The position numbers and the translations under genes are program-made. DNA of 64,000 bases. It comes from JAPOXR01 sp965214695. GTDB lineage: Bacteria; Pseudomonadota; Alphaproteobacteria; Rhodobacterales; Rhodobacteraceae. The stretch covers positions 1,116,001-1,180,000 of the forward strand of contig OZ243967.1 in assembly GCA_965214695.1 (NCBI GenBank). The letters are read 5' to 3'. Below, in pieces: positions 35,210-45,062 of the stretch. Below the pieces are notes generated by a model. That model was not told where the DNA came from and did not search any database. It was given only the letters and a program-made list of their open reading frames with translations. The first letter of the stretch is position 1; every line of letters starts with the position of its first letter.

Positions 35210-36050
35210 GTTGGCCAAAAGCGTCGGGCACGCGCTGGCGCAAGTCTTGTTCATCGGGTTTTTCGTGTTCCCGATCATCTGGATTTTCATGATGTCGCTC
35301 AAGAACTTTCGCGACATCATCTCATACCCGCCAAAATTTCTCTTTTCGCCGACACTGCAAAACTACCGTGAAACGATTCTGGGTGCCGAGGGGACGCTGC
35401 GGGCTGGCGAATTGCCGGAATATGTCAGGTTCCTGCTGAACTCGCTGATCATATCAGGTGGAGCCGTGTGCCTGGCCGCTCTCCTGGGCATACCCGCGGC
35501 CTATGCATTGGCACGTGGCGGACTTCCCGGAAGGAAGCACATCGCGTTCACGTTCCTGTCGTTTCGGTTTGCGCCGGAATTGATGGTCATCCTGCCGATG
35601 TACCTGATCTATACGCAGATTGGGCTGTATGACACCTACGTGGGAATGGTGCTTTCGCATCAACTCATCTGCCTGCCGCTGGTAATCTGGATCATGATGA
35701 GTTTCTTTCAGGACATTCCCATCGAGATCGAGGAAGCTGCCCGGATCGACGGAGCGAACATCCTGCTGACACTTCGGGCGGTGATTCTCCCAATCTCGGG
35801 ACCAGGCATTGCCAGCGCGATGATCATTGCGTTCATCTTCAGCTGGAACAACCTGATTTTCGGGCTAGTCCTTGCCGGCCCCAATTCGAGGCCCGTCACG
35901 ATGGGGATATTGCAGGCAATGACCTTCGATCAGATCAAGTGGGGTCTCATGGCGGCGGCGGCCATGGTCTCCGCCGTGCCCGGAATGATCGCCGCGACCT
36001 ACCTGCAAAGGCACATCACCAGAGGACTGACAATGGGAGCGGTCAGATGA
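35196..36050 (+). CDS. Sugar ABC importer permease (MalG/UgpE-like)
   Basis: Second CUT1 permease, 284 residues and six helices. It shows FPIIWIFMMSLKNFRDIISYPPKF near the start and the EAA loop EIEEAARIDGANILLTLRAVILP at about residues 180-202. The C-terminus MAAAAMVSAVPGMIAATYLQ then RHITRGLTMGAVR is typical. The stop overlaps the ATG of the next gene (ATGA at 36047-36050). Confidence 0.92.
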   Translation: MKTIKLAKSVGHALAQVLFIGFFVFPIIWIFMMSLKNFRDIISYPPKFLFSPTLQNYRETILGAEGTLRAGELPEYVRFLLNSLIISGGAVCLAALLGIPAAYALARGGLPGRKHIAFTFLSFRFAPELMVILPMYLIYTQIGLYDTYVGMVLSHQLICLPLVIWIMMSFFQDIPIEIEEAARIDGANILLTLRAVILPISGPGIASAMIIAFIFSWNNLIFGLVLAGPNSRPVTMGILQAMTFDQIKWGLMAAAAMVSAVPGMIAATYLQRHITRGLTMGAVR

Positions 36051-36985
36051 CGGAGCTCGACGTACTTTCCGTCGGCGCCTGGGCGATTTTCGACTACATC
36101 CTGCGCGCCGATCACTACCCCGAGGAAGGCGAAACGGTCGAACTGACAATGCCGTCCAAGTTGCTGCATACGCGGTTCTTTGGTGATTGCTCGGCGAATC
36201 TGGCGGCATCGGCCGCGGCGACCGGAGTCAATGTCGGCCTGGGAATGGTGGTTGGCGATGATTTCAATCGCTACGGCTATCGCGCGCACCTGCTGGAGCT
36301 TGGCGTTGACCTAAGCGGCGTCGACGTGCGCAGTGACGCTGACAGCGGGTATAATTTCAACATCTCCGACCACCGCGGTCGCGGCATGTGCTTTTCGCAT
36401 CTGGGCGTGGCCGCGGACCAAAGTGACTGGACGCCGCCACTCCAGCAGATCAAGAATTCCAGAGTCGTTGCGGTAAGCGAGAAATTCTCGTCCTACACTC
36501 TGGACACAATCCGGCATGCACGAGATCTGGGCAAGACGACCGTGATCAATGGCATGGTCGGCACGGCCAACCAGGAGGCAATGAAGTTCCTGCAGGCGGC
36601 AGACTATCTGTTCATTTCCGAAAAGGAATGCGAGGCCCTGCTTCGTGTTCTGGACATGTCCTCGGCCAGGGACCTGCTGAAGACCGGTCTGTCCACGCTG
36701 GTCGTGACACGCGGGACCGAAGGCAGCCGCTGGATCACCGGTGAGGGAGAGTTTTGCTGCGATGCTGTCCCCTGTGCGCAGGTCCAGGACACGACCGGCG
36801 CGGGTGATTGCTTTGCCGGAACGGCGATCGGGCTGATCGTTCAGGGTGCCTCGTTGCAGGAGGCCGCCCGGGTTGCCGCGGCGGCGGCCAGCTACGTCGT
36901 GGAGAAATGGGGATGCCAGACCAACCTGGTCGGTCGCGAAAGGGCTGAGCGGCGCGCGAAGATCTATTTCGAGAAAGGTGCGTGA
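36047..36985 (+). CDS. PfkB-family carbohydrate kinase
   Basis: Ribokinase-fold kinase that phosphorylates a sugar or sugar derivative. ATG 36047 overlaps the permease stop. The 312-residue protein begins TELDVLSVGAWAIFDYILRA. It has GDCSANLAASAAATGVNVGLGMVVGDD (PfkB signature 1 region, with GDC in place of GGN) and the signature-2 motif DTTGAGDCFAGTAIGLIV at about residue 248, whose aspartate is the catalytic base. Length is normal. It is embedded between the importer and an amidohydrolase, so its substrate is probably the imported compound or its product. Confidence 0.9.
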   Translation: MTELDVLSVGAWAIFDYILRADHYPEEGETVELTMPSKLLHTRFFGDCSANLAASAAATGVNVGLGMVVGDDFNRYGYRAHLLELGVDLSGVDVRSDADSGYNFNISDHRGRGMCFSHLGVAADQSDWTPPLQQIKNSRVVAVSEKFSSYTLDTIRHARDLGKTTVINGMVGTANQEAMKFLQAADYLFISEKECEALLRVLDMSSARDLLKTGLSTLVVTRGTEGSRWITGEGEFCCDAVPCAQVQDTTGAGDCFAGTAIGLIVQGASLQEAARVAAAAASYVVEKWGCQTNLVGRERAERRAKIYFEKGA

Positions 36986-36986
36986 A

Positions 36987-37796
36987 TTGAAGGTAATCGA
37001 CACCCATATCCATTACGGAACCGATCCGAACGTCGCGGCGCATACCTGTTGCCCGAACTTGATTGCCGGCCGTCCCGACAGCGTGATCGACTTCCTTGAC
37101 AGTCAGAATGCCAGTCATGGCGTCCTCTTCCCGCACGACCGGGTGATGAGCCCACCCTGGGATGCAGATTACGACAAGGCGAACACACAGGTCGGCGAGG
37201 CGGCATCAAGGTTCCCTGACCGGATCGCCGGTCTTGCCCGCATCAATCCCACATTCGGCGCAAGGCACACCCGGAAGCTGATCGACAAATACGTGGCTGA
37301 ATGGGGCTGCCGCGGCTTGAAGCTGGTTGCGGGCTACGACTTTTACCGCCCGAACGACCTTTCCGTCGTCAGGCCGATGCTGGACAAATGTCGCGAACAT
37401 GATCTGACTGTACTCTTCCATTCGGGTGATGCACCGCGCGATCTTCCCTATCTGCAAGCGCAGGCGGCCAAGGCCTATCCCGATGTCCGTTTTGTCCTGG
37501 CGCATATCGGCATGCATTCGTTCCTGTGGGAAGCCATCATCGCCTGCCAGGAATACTCAAACATCACTGCAGACATGTCCCAAGCGTTCCCCTTCGACAT
37601 CAAGACCTTTGTCGCCAATGTCGGAGCCGAGCGGCTGACCTACGGATCGGACGCGCCGTACCAGTCCACCGCGGTGGAACAACTCAAGTTGCGCGAGATC
37701 GGTTTGACCGACAGTGAGCTTGACATGGTCTTCAGAACAAATGCGCAGCGGATCTGGCGGTTCGATTCCAGCCGGGCAACACGGAGGGATGGATAG
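36987..37796 (+). CDS. Amidohydrolase-family protein (TIM-barrel metal hydrolase/decarboxylase type)
   Basis: A 269-residue member of the amidohydrolase_2 group. The start is TTG 36987 (KVIDTHIHYGTD), with AAAGG eight to ten bases upstream. Metal-site features visible are HIH at residues 6-8, the mid-barrel histidines in LTVLFHSGDAP and FVLAHIGMHSF, and the final aspartate in LTYGSDAPYQS. Members of this group hydrolyse lactones or decarboxylate acids. The position between a PfkB kinase and a BtpA-family protein is unusual and leaves the reaction open. Confidence 0.85.
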   Translation: MKVIDTHIHYGTDPNVAAHTCCPNLIAGRPDSVIDFLDSQNASHGVLFPHDRVMSPPWDADYDKANTQVGEAASRFPDRIAGLARINPTFGARHTRKLIDKYVAEWGCRGLKLVAGYDFYRPNDLSVVRPMLDKCREHDLTVLFHSGDAPRDLPYLQAQAAKAYPDVRFVLAHIGMHSFLWEAIIACQEYSNITADMSQAFPFDIKTFVANVGAERLTYGSDAPYQSTAVEQLKLREIGLTDSELDMVFRTNAQRIWRFDSSRATRRDG

Positions 37797-38629
37797 GTGG
37801 GAAGCAGGGAAAGCAAGCTCGACGCGTTGACGGGAGTGGCAAAGCCCATCATCGGGATGATACACGCCCTGCCGACACCGGGGTCACCGCGGGCGCGCAG
37901 TTGCAGTATCGACGCCTTGATTGAGCATGGACTGGCCGAAGCCGGGCGGCTGAAACAGGGTGGCGTCGACGCACTCTTGATCGAAAATGCTGGCGACGTC
38001 CCCTTCCGGCGCCCGGAAAACATCGGATTTGAAACGGTCAGTGCAATGTCGGTCTTGGGCCGTGCGGTGGTCAAGGAATTCGATTTGCCGGTGGGCTTCA
38101 ACATTGTCGCCAATGCCGCGAAGGCATCGCTGGCCTGCGCAAAGGCAGCCGGTGCCAAATTTATCCGGGTAAATCAGTGGGCAAATGCCTATGTTGCAAA
38201 CGAGGGGCTGATCGAGGGTGCCGCAGCCGAAGCCCTGCGCTACCGAACCTGGATTGACGGCGACGACATCGCGATCATGGCGGATGTCCATGTCAAACAC
38301 GGGTCCCACGCGATCGTGGCCGACCGCAGTGTCGTCGAACAGGCCCGTGACGTGGCGTTCTTTCAGGCCGATATTGCCGTCGCTACCGGCTTGCGCACCG
38401 GGCATGCGACAGATGCGGAAGAAGTCTCCCTGATCCGCGAGGGCGGAAAACTGCCGACCATCGCAGGAAGTGGAGTAACCCCCGACAATGCCGCCGAGAT
38501 TCTGCCCCACGCGGATGGAGCCATTGTCGGCGTCTCATTCAAGGATAACGGGACGATGTGGGACATCACCAACGTGGATCGTGTACGACGTCTGATGGAT
38601 GTCGTGCGGAAAGTGCGACTGGACAGATC

Positions 38630-38633
<4 letters not shown>
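37797..38633 (+). CDS. BtpA/SgcQ-family TIM-barrel protein
   Basis: A 278-residue protein of the BtpA family, beginning with GTG directly after the amidohydrolase stop. The family patterns PIIGMIHALPTPGSPR (about 17-32) and GGVDALLIENAGDVPF (about 55-70) are clear. IMADVHVKHGSH (about 160) and GVTPDNAAEILPHADGAIVGVSFK (about 225-248) resemble a phosphate-binding TIM barrel. The name comes from a cyanobacterial photosystem I biogenesis factor, which is unlikely to describe this heterotroph's protein. Here it is probably an enzyme acting after the PfkB kinase. Its stop overlaps the next gene (GTGA). Confidence 0.88.
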
Positions 38634-39676
<1,043 letters not shown>

Positions 39677-39886
39677 TGGTGTCGGATTTGAAAATACGCC
39701 TCCTCGGGCACCTTTTCCCTGGCTCGACATTCTTGCTCTGGCAAGTTTGAGAGTCCCTCGGGCAAGCTGGGTTGTCTTGCGAGGTGTCCTGACTCTGCTT
39801 CGCATTTCTGCCTGCAATCGCGTTGCAACTCGTGGCAATTCCCTGATCTGTTCAAACGGGTCGAATTCCCGTTGCGCTGTGGAATC
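39677..39886. other. Junction sequence before the duplicated fragment
   Basis: The 210 bases follow the ATPase stop. An open frame runs through into the duplicated fragment, but no family was recognised on either strand. A 13-bp palindrome-like GCAATCGCGTTGC lies at 39814-39826. Confidence 0.35.
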
Positions 39887-40150
39887 GGCCCGCGGCGTTG
39901 CGGTCATCTTCGTCGACAAGCGCGCCGACATGCCCGGCACCTATATCGGGACCAACAACATCCCCGCCGCCACGCTCGGCGCCCAGCACATCTGTGACAA
40001 CGTGCCGGCCGGCAGTGACGTCGCCATTCTCCAGGGGATCATCACCAGCACCACCGGGCAGCATCGGGCGCAGGGTGCCCGCGAGGGCCTCGAGGGCTGC
40101 GGTCTCAACATTGTTGCCGAACAACCGGCCGACTGGGATACCGCCAAGGC
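39887..40150 (+). repeat. Second copy of a 264-bp segment of the ribose-type binding-protein gene
   Basis: Bases 39887-40150 repeat 30824-31087 in the same orientation at a distance of 9063 bp, with one silent mismatch. The frame of the binding protein (GVAVIFVDKRADMPGTYIGT onward) is open, but the copy lacks a start, signal peptide and both flanks, so it is a gene fragment. Its right edge abuts a transposase remnant. The near identity implies a very recent event or gene conversion. Confidence 0.95.
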
Positions 40151-40393
40151 TGCTTTGGTCATGACCAGACCATGCTGGTCGGCGTGCTGGCTGTCTTCGA
40201 CCTGACCACCCTGCTCATGCAGGTTGTCTGCGAGATGGCCTGCAACCGATGGTACGCGGCGCGCGATACGGTGGGTGGCGCCCGACCAGATGCTGGACCA
40301 CTTGCGGGTCATGGCTTGCAACGCCGTATTCCGGGACCGGGACGAGCGCTGCCGACCATCGTCACCAACGAGCTTCCGGAGCACCCTCCGTGA
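40151..40393 (+). pseudogene. Frameshifted C-terminal remnant of a transposase
   Basis: One frame reads FGHDQTMLVGVLAVFDLTTL then LMQVVCEMACNRWYAARDTV. A second frame continues with APDQMLDHLRVMACNAVFRD, and the first frame returns with TIVTNELPEHPP before a stop at 40391-40393. The pattern, a histidine-bearing helix then leucine-rich segments, W..AR, and a DHLR.M...VF block, resembles the C-terminal end of DDE transposases. I cannot assign the IS family. There is no start, no catalytic core and at least one frameshift. Confidence 0.4.
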
Positions 40394-40502
40394 GACACCG
40401 CCGGCACCATGCGCCGGTCACACAGGCCCTTGAACTGAGACTGAATCAACTGAAAGTCAGGACATGGGCGAATGATTGGAATTGCTGGAGACATGGGCCA
40501 AC

Positions 40503-40531
40503 TTGTCAATATATCGGTTGCCTCGTATAGA
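40503..40531 (+). promoter_or_regulatory. Candidate sigma-70 promoter for the 40.6-51.2 kb operon
   Basis: TTGTCA (40503-40508) is separated by 17 bases from TATAGA (40526-40531), an optimal spacing. It lies 131 nt before the ATG of the first gene (40663), with no intervening gene, and the region is AT-rich relative to its surroundings. Confidence 0.5.
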
Positions 40532-40662
40532 AACATGGGTTGAATTGAGCCGAAGGCAATCTCGATTGCCGTATTGTGGAAGTAGTCACTGACAGCGAGT
40601 TCAAAAACAACAGAATGTCCATGCAGGGGTGCCGTCAGCCCAAGGGACAACAGGAGGAACTC

Positions 40663-42054
40663 ATGAATTCAAGTGCTCGTTTTCCAGGTAGCGGGATGCA
40701 AATGCCGATTTCCCGCCGGCGGGTCATTAAGTCCGCAACCGCACTGGCCGGCATTGGCATCATGGCAACAAGCGCGTCCCGATTGTTGGCTGCCACATTC
40801 GAGGAGATGAGTTCGCAGTGGACGTCTGCGGATATCGACTGGAGATCTCAGGAGGGCAAGACAATCGTCCTGAATGCGGTCCAGCACCCATGGACCGACG
40901 CTATCACGCCGCTTGTGCCCCTGTTTACTGAATTGACAGGGGTGAATGTGGACATTCAGACACAGTCCGAAACCGAGTACACGGCAGAACTGCCGGTCAA
41001 GCTGGGCGCCGGTAATCCGACTCCGGACGTATACATGGTGTGGGCTATCGGGCAGGCGATTACTGCGGGATGGCTCGAGCCGCTCGACGGGTTCTATGCA
41101 AACGACCAGTTGAGCGACGCCGAATGGTGGAATGACGGTGACCTTTTCCCGTCGGCAGTATCGTTCCAGACCTGGTCTGACGGCGTTCGTTACCTGATGC
41201 CGATCACCGCGGAATCACAGATACTCTTCATCAACCAGCCATTGCTGGAGGAAAAGGGCCTGTCAGTCCCGACAACGATGGACGGGCTGATGGACACTGC
41301 AGTCGCGTTGAACAGCGACGAAGTTGCCGGCATCGCCATGCGGGCGAAGTCCACTGGAGACAGCACATGGCCAGCTGGCGGCTTCATCTTTTCTTATGGC
41401 GGAGCAATCATTGATCTCGACGGCAATGTCGCAATCAATTCGCCCGAAGCGGTTGCTGCCATGGACTCCTACGGAGGATTGCTGAACAAGGCCGGACCGG
41501 TTGGAATCAGCAGCTACCAGTGGGTTGAGTGCCTGAATGATTTCATGGCCGGCGCAGTGGCCATAGGGTGCGATTCATCCAACTTTGCGACCGACATCGC
41601 AAATCCGGACAAGAGCGTAGCCGCCGGCAAGACCGTCTATGCCACGTTGCCGCAAGCGGGCGATATGCCAATCAAGCCGAACATGTGGCACTGGAATGCC
41701 GGCATCAATTCGAATTCTGCCAACAAGGAGGCGGCCTGGCTGTTCCTGACATGGGCAGAATCACTGCCGACCTGCCTCCTGTCCTCTGCGGCCGGTCTGG
41801 CCACACCGCGAGCATCCGCCTGGGCTTCCGATGCCTTCCAGGACCGCTTCGGTTCACAGGCCGCGGATACGGCCCTCGCAAGCCTGAAGGCGGGAGACGG
41901 CGACCTGTTCAAGGCAACCTGGTTCCACCCGAAGGGCCCCCAGATCCTGGATGCATTCGGAATAGCCCTGAACCAGATCGCCACGGGAGCCAGCGACGCA
42001 AAATCCGCAATGGATGCGGCGGCCGCGAAGATCGAGGCGGCTCTCGACGCCTAG
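40663..42054 (+). CDS. Sugar ABC importer substrate-binding protein (family 1), possible Tat substrate
   Basis: Periplasmic receptor of a second CUT1 importer. ATG 40663 follows AGGAGGAACTC. The N-terminus carries PISRRRVIKSATALAGIGIM, a twin-arginine-like signal with three arginines before a hydrophobic stretch, ending near LLAA-TFE. The mature part shows VPLFTELTGVNVDIQTQSET, NPTPDVYMVWAIGQAI and GINSNSANKEAAWLFLTWAE. The 463-residue length is normal. It heads the large operon that carries the DapA, GMC, kinase, enolase and SDR genes. Confidence 0.92.
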   Translation: MNSSARFPGSGMQMPISRRRVIKSATALAGIGIMATSASRLLAATFEEMSSQWTSADIDWRSQEGKTIVLNAVQHPWTDAITPLVPLFTELTGVNVDIQTQSETEYTAELPVKLGAGNPTPDVYMVWAIGQAITAGWLEPLDGFYANDQLSDAEWWNDGDLFPSAVSFQTWSDGVRYLMPITAESQILFINQPLLEEKGLSVPTTMDGLMDTAVALNSDEVAGIAMRAKSTGDSTWPAGGFIFSYGGAIIDLDGNVAINSPEAVAAMDSYGGLLNKAGPVGISSYQWVECLNDFMAGAVAIGCDSSNFATDIANPDKSVAAGKTVYATLPQAGDMPIKPNMWHWNAGINSNSANKEAAWLFLTWAESLPTCLLSSAAGLATPRASAWASDAFQDRFGSQAADTALASLKAGDGDLFKATWFHPKGPQILDAFGIALNQIATGASDAKSAMDAAAAKIEAALDA

Positions 42055-42088
42055 ATTGCATCGGACGGGATTGCAGCATCCCGAGTTC

Positions 42089-42132
42089 TGGCCGGCCACC
42101 TGGAATCAATTTGACATTCTGGTGGCCGGCCA
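42089..42132 (+). other. Hairpin between binding-protein and permease genes
   Basis: TGGCCGGCCACC (42089-42100) pairs perfectly with GGTGGCCGGCCA (42121-42132). The 20-base middle can extend the stem by GGAAT/ATTCT with one G-U pair. It starts 34 nt after the binding-protein stop, without a T-run. Confidence 0.65.
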
Positions 42133-42171
42133 TTCACCTGCAGTGAATTCCCGCGGGAGTTCCAGATCGAA

Positions 42172-43065
42172 ATGACCTCACCGGCAGGCCGCGCCCGCAG
42201 GCGATTTGTTATACTGATGCTTACGCCGGCAACTGTCTTGCTGCTGGGGCTGACACTTGTTCCATTTCTTGTCAGTCTGGCGTTTTCGTTTTCGAACCTG
42301 TCCCTGGTCACGCCCGACGACTTTGCCTACATCTGGTTTGACAATTTCGGCCGGATGTCTCGAAGTCCCGAATTCTGGAACGCGCTGTGGGTCACTGTCT
42401 TGTTCACGGTCGCGGCGGTAACTGTCGAACTGGTTCTCGGCGTGGGAATTGCGGTTCTCCTGCACTACGAGTCGCGAGCAGTACCCGCACTGCGCCTGAT
42501 CTACCTCCTCCCGCTTGCGATCACACCTGTTGCTGCCGTGTTCACGTTTCGCATCATGCTGAATCCCAGCCTCGGCGTGTTGAATTATCTCCTCAGGCAA
42601 ATGGGCCTGCCGCCGCAGGATTGGCTCGGCACGCCCGGGATGGCGCTCACGACGCTTGTGGCCGTTGATGCATGGCAATGGACGCCGTTCATCCTCCTGA
42701 TCGCTGCAGGCGGACTCGCCGCGATGGATGAAGAACCGCTTGAAGCGGCACAAATGGATGGGGCGGGCCCATTTGCCATCTTCTTCCATCACACGCTGCC
42801 GATGCTATTCCCCTTCCTGGCTGTGGCAGTGGTGTTCCGTAGCATCGACGCGTTCAAGACCTTCGACACGATCTTCGTTCTGACCGGTGGTGGACCGGGT
42901 ATCGCAACGCGCACCCTCAATCTCCTGGCCTACAAGCATGGGCTTGAGTTTCTGGAGATGGGCTATGCAGCCGCCATCGCCATAATCATGTTGATCATGA
43001 CGATTCTGTTCAGCCAGGTGTTCCTGAGGCACATCGACATGCTTCGACCGAAAGCGGCATTGTAG
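42172..43065 (+). CDS. Sugar ABC importer permease (MalF/UgpA-like)
   Basis: CUT1 permease with six helices, 297 residues. It shows TPATVLLLGLTLVPFLVSLAFS in the first helix, FDNFGRMSRSPEFWNALWVT, and the EAA loop PLEAAQMDGAGPFAIFFHHTLP at about residues 190-211 (the leading residues EE-PLEAA). The late segment FVLTGGGPGIATRTLNLLAYKHG is typical. Start ATG 42172 has a GGGAG 15 bases upstream. Confidence 0.92.
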   Translation: MTSPAGRARRRFVILMLTPATVLLLGLTLVPFLVSLAFSFSNLSLVTPDDFAYIWFDNFGRMSRSPEFWNALWVTVLFTVAAVTVELVLGVGIAVLLHYESRAVPALRLIYLLPLAITPVAAVFTFRIMLNPSLGVLNYLLRQMGLPPQDWLGTPGMALTTLVAVDAWQWTPFILLIAAGGLAAMDEEPLEAAQMDGAGPFAIFFHHTLPMLFPFLAVAVVFRSIDAFKTFDTIFVLTGGGPGIATRTLNLLAYKHGLEFLEMGYAAAIAIIMLIMTILFSQVFLRHIDMLRPKAAL

Positions 43066-43073
43066 GTAGGCCA

Positions 43074-43940
43074 ATGAGCAAGACGGCACGCCAGCAGATG
43101 CAGCAACTCACCCTTGCGGTCAGGTTTGGGCGATTTCTCCAGCCCTGGATCAGGAGACTGGTGTTGTGGCTATTTGCCCTATGGTGCCTGTTTCCGATCT
43201 ACTGGCTGTTCACGATGAGTCTCAAGCGGCAGGTGGATGCAATATCGCGCAAGCCCAAATTCATATTCCAGCCGATCTGGGACAACTACCTAAATGTACT
43301 CGGCAGCGGCGAGGTGTGGCTCTATTTTCAGAACTCACTCATCGTTGCATTGGGCACGACCGCGCTCTCCCTGGTGCTCGGAGTACCCACTGCATATGTT
43401 CTGGCACGCTACCGGTTCGCCGGAAACGCCGATTTCGGTTTCTGGATTCTGACCACCCGCATGACACCGCCCGTGGCCATGCTGATTCCATTTTTTGTCG
43501 TCTATATCCGCTCCGGCCTCTTTGATTCTCATCTTGGCCTTGTCCTCGCACACACTGCAATCACGATGTCGATAGTGGTCTGGCTGATGAAAGGGTTCTT
43601 TGAGGACCTGCCACAGGAACTTGAGGAAGCAGCCTTCATGGATGGCGCCACCTACTACCAGGCTTTCCGGCAGATCTGTCTTCCTGTTGCACTGCCTGGA
43701 ATTGCGGCCGTGGCAATCCTCACATTCCTTTTTTCATGGAATGAATTCCTGTTTTCGCTGGTCCTTGCAGACCGCGTGCAAACAGTACCGGTCGGGCTCT
43801 ACAACTTTGTCGGCTACCAACAGATTCGCTGGGGCGAACTGACTGCCTCGGCGGTCATCATGCTGGCGCCGGTTCTCCTGTTCGTCTTTGTCTTCCAGAG
43901 ACAGCTTGTTCGCGGCCTGACAATGGGAGCAATAAAATGA
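43074..43940 (+). CDS. Sugar ABC importer permease (MalG/UgpE-like)
   Basis: Second CUT1 permease, 288 residues. Features are LFALWCLFPIYWLFTMSLKR in the first helix, then the EAA loop ELEEAAFMDGATYYQAFRQICLP at about residues 183-205. The C-terminus RQLVRGLTMGAIK is characteristic. It overlaps the following small ORF by four bases (ATGA 43937-43940), which suggests that ORF is translated. Confidence 0.92.
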   Translation: MSKTARQQMQQLTLAVRFGRFLQPWIRRLVLWLFALWCLFPIYWLFTMSLKRQVDAISRKPKFIFQPIWDNYLNVLGSGEVWLYFQNSLIVALGTTALSLVLGVPTAYVLARYRFAGNADFGFWILTTRMTPPVAMLIPFFVVYIRSGLFDSHLGLVLAHTAITMSIVVWLMKGFFEDLPQELEEAAFMDGATYYQAFRQICLPVALPGIAAVAILTFLFSWNEFLFSLVLADRVQTVPVGLYNFVGYQQIRWGELTASAVIMLAPVLLFVFVFQRQLVRGLTMGAIK

Positions 43941-44107
43941 AGCACGGGCCGCTGCTGGCCGAGACCACCTCAGGTGACGAGGTGATCCGTTCACCGATCA
44001 TGTCGATCAGCAAGGTTGCAACGGCAGACACGAAGGCGAGCGTGGAACGCGCCTTGCACCTGCTGCGGCGCGTCCAGCATGACGGGCTCTACGATGCCCG
44101 TTCATGA
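43937..44107 (+). CDS. Small ORF of 56 codons between permease and DapA-family genes
   Basis: ATG 43937 overlaps the permease stop by four bases, and the TGA at 44105-44107 lies 14 bases inside the following DapA-family gene. The product begins MKHGPLLAETTSGDEVIRSP and continues IMSISKVATADTKASVERAL then HLLRRVQHDGLYDARS. It is hydrophilic, has no signal or membrane segment and includes an amphipathic helix in the second half. The overlap on both sides in a tight operon argues for translation, but no family is recognised. It could also be the remnant of a longer gene. Confidence 0.5.
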   Translation: MKHGPLLAETTSGDEVIRSPIMSISKVATADTKASVERALHLLRRVQHDGLYDARS

Positions 44108-45023
44108 TCCGGATACACTCCACGGAATCCACGCCGTGGTCTACGCGCTCTTTGATGAAAGCGGGCATCTGGACCGGGATGCAATGCTCCAACAGGTCGA
44201 AGTGTGCTTGGCGGCGGGTGTACACGGATTGGCGGTACTTGGCCTGGCAACCGAGGTCTCCAAGCTTACCGAAGACGAGAAACTCTCGCTGCTGGAATGG
44301 GTGGCGCAGGCAAATGCGGGCCGGGTCCCCTTGGCAATTACGATTTCAGGTTCATCCGCCGGAGAACAGACCAGGCAGGCACGGCATGCCGAGCGATGCG
44401 GAGCGGATTGGCTGATCCTGCAGCCGCCGGCAGCCGGGCATTACTCGGTATCCGAATATCTTGACTTCTACTGCACAGTTGCCGGATCGACTGAATTGCC
44501 CGTCGCAATTCAGAATGCACCGGCCTTTCTCGGACGCGGGCTGACCATTGAGGACATTGTCGTTCTTCGAGATCGCTGTCCAAATTTTCAATTGATCAAG
44601 GCGGAAGGCTCGGCAGTGGAGACCGCGGCCCTGATCGAACGAACAGGCAGAACCCTGCCCGTGTTCAACGGCCGCGCGGGGCTCGAGCTCGTTGACAATC
44701 TCGACATCGGATGCAGGGGCCTGATTCTGGCCCCGGATTGTATCGACTACACGGTGTTGGCATACAACCAGCATCGGAAGGGAGAAGTGGGCGAGGCAAA
44801 CTTGATCTATCGCAAGATTGCTCCTGCCATCATTTTTGAGATGCAGGGTATCGAGACCCTGGTTTGCTACGGCAAACGGCTGTTTGGTGAACGCGCCGGC
44901 TTCAAGATCTTTGACCGGTCACCTGCTCTTAGGCCCTCACCGGAAGGGTTGCGGCTCGTGCGAAAATACGCGGCCGAGCTTGGTCCTTTGAACGAAATGC
45001 GTTGCCGGACCGAATTGGCATGA
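44094..45023 (+). CDS. DapA-family (N-acetylneuraminate lyase superfamily) aldolase/dehydratase
   Basis: TIM-barrel class I aldolase-type enzyme, 309 residues from ATG 44094. Family landmarks are VHGLAVLGLATEVSKLTEDE (G-T/A-E loop) near residue 40, LAITISGSSAGEQTRQARHAERCGADW near 80-105, and the Schiff-base lysine in FQLIKAEGSAVETAAL near 165. The usual YN motif tyrosine is replaced: IQNAPAFLG stands where most DapA proteins have YNxP, a substitution also seen in branches with a Q-D-x-P motif. In this sugar-acid cluster a 2-keto-3-deoxy sugar acid aldolase or dehydratase role is more likely than lysine synthesis. Confidence 0.87.
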   Translation: MPVHDPDTLHGIHAVVYALFDESGHLDRDAMLQQVEVCLAAGVHGLAVLGLATEVSKLTEDEKLSLLEWVAQANAGRVPLAITISGSSAGEQTRQARHAERCGADWLILQPPAAGHYSVSEYLDFYCTVAGSTELPVAIQNAPAFLGRGLTIEDIVVLRDRCPNFQLIKAEGSAVETAALIERTGRTLPVFNGRAGLELVDNLDIGCRGLILAPDCIDYTVLAYNQHRKGEVGEANLIYRKIAPAIIFEMQGIETLVCYGKRLFGERAGFKIFDRSPALRPSPEGLRLVRKYAAELGPLNEMRCRTELA

Positions 45024-45062
45024 TTGTTCGGTTGGCAGTCGGCATTTCCCGGGGATGAAAGA

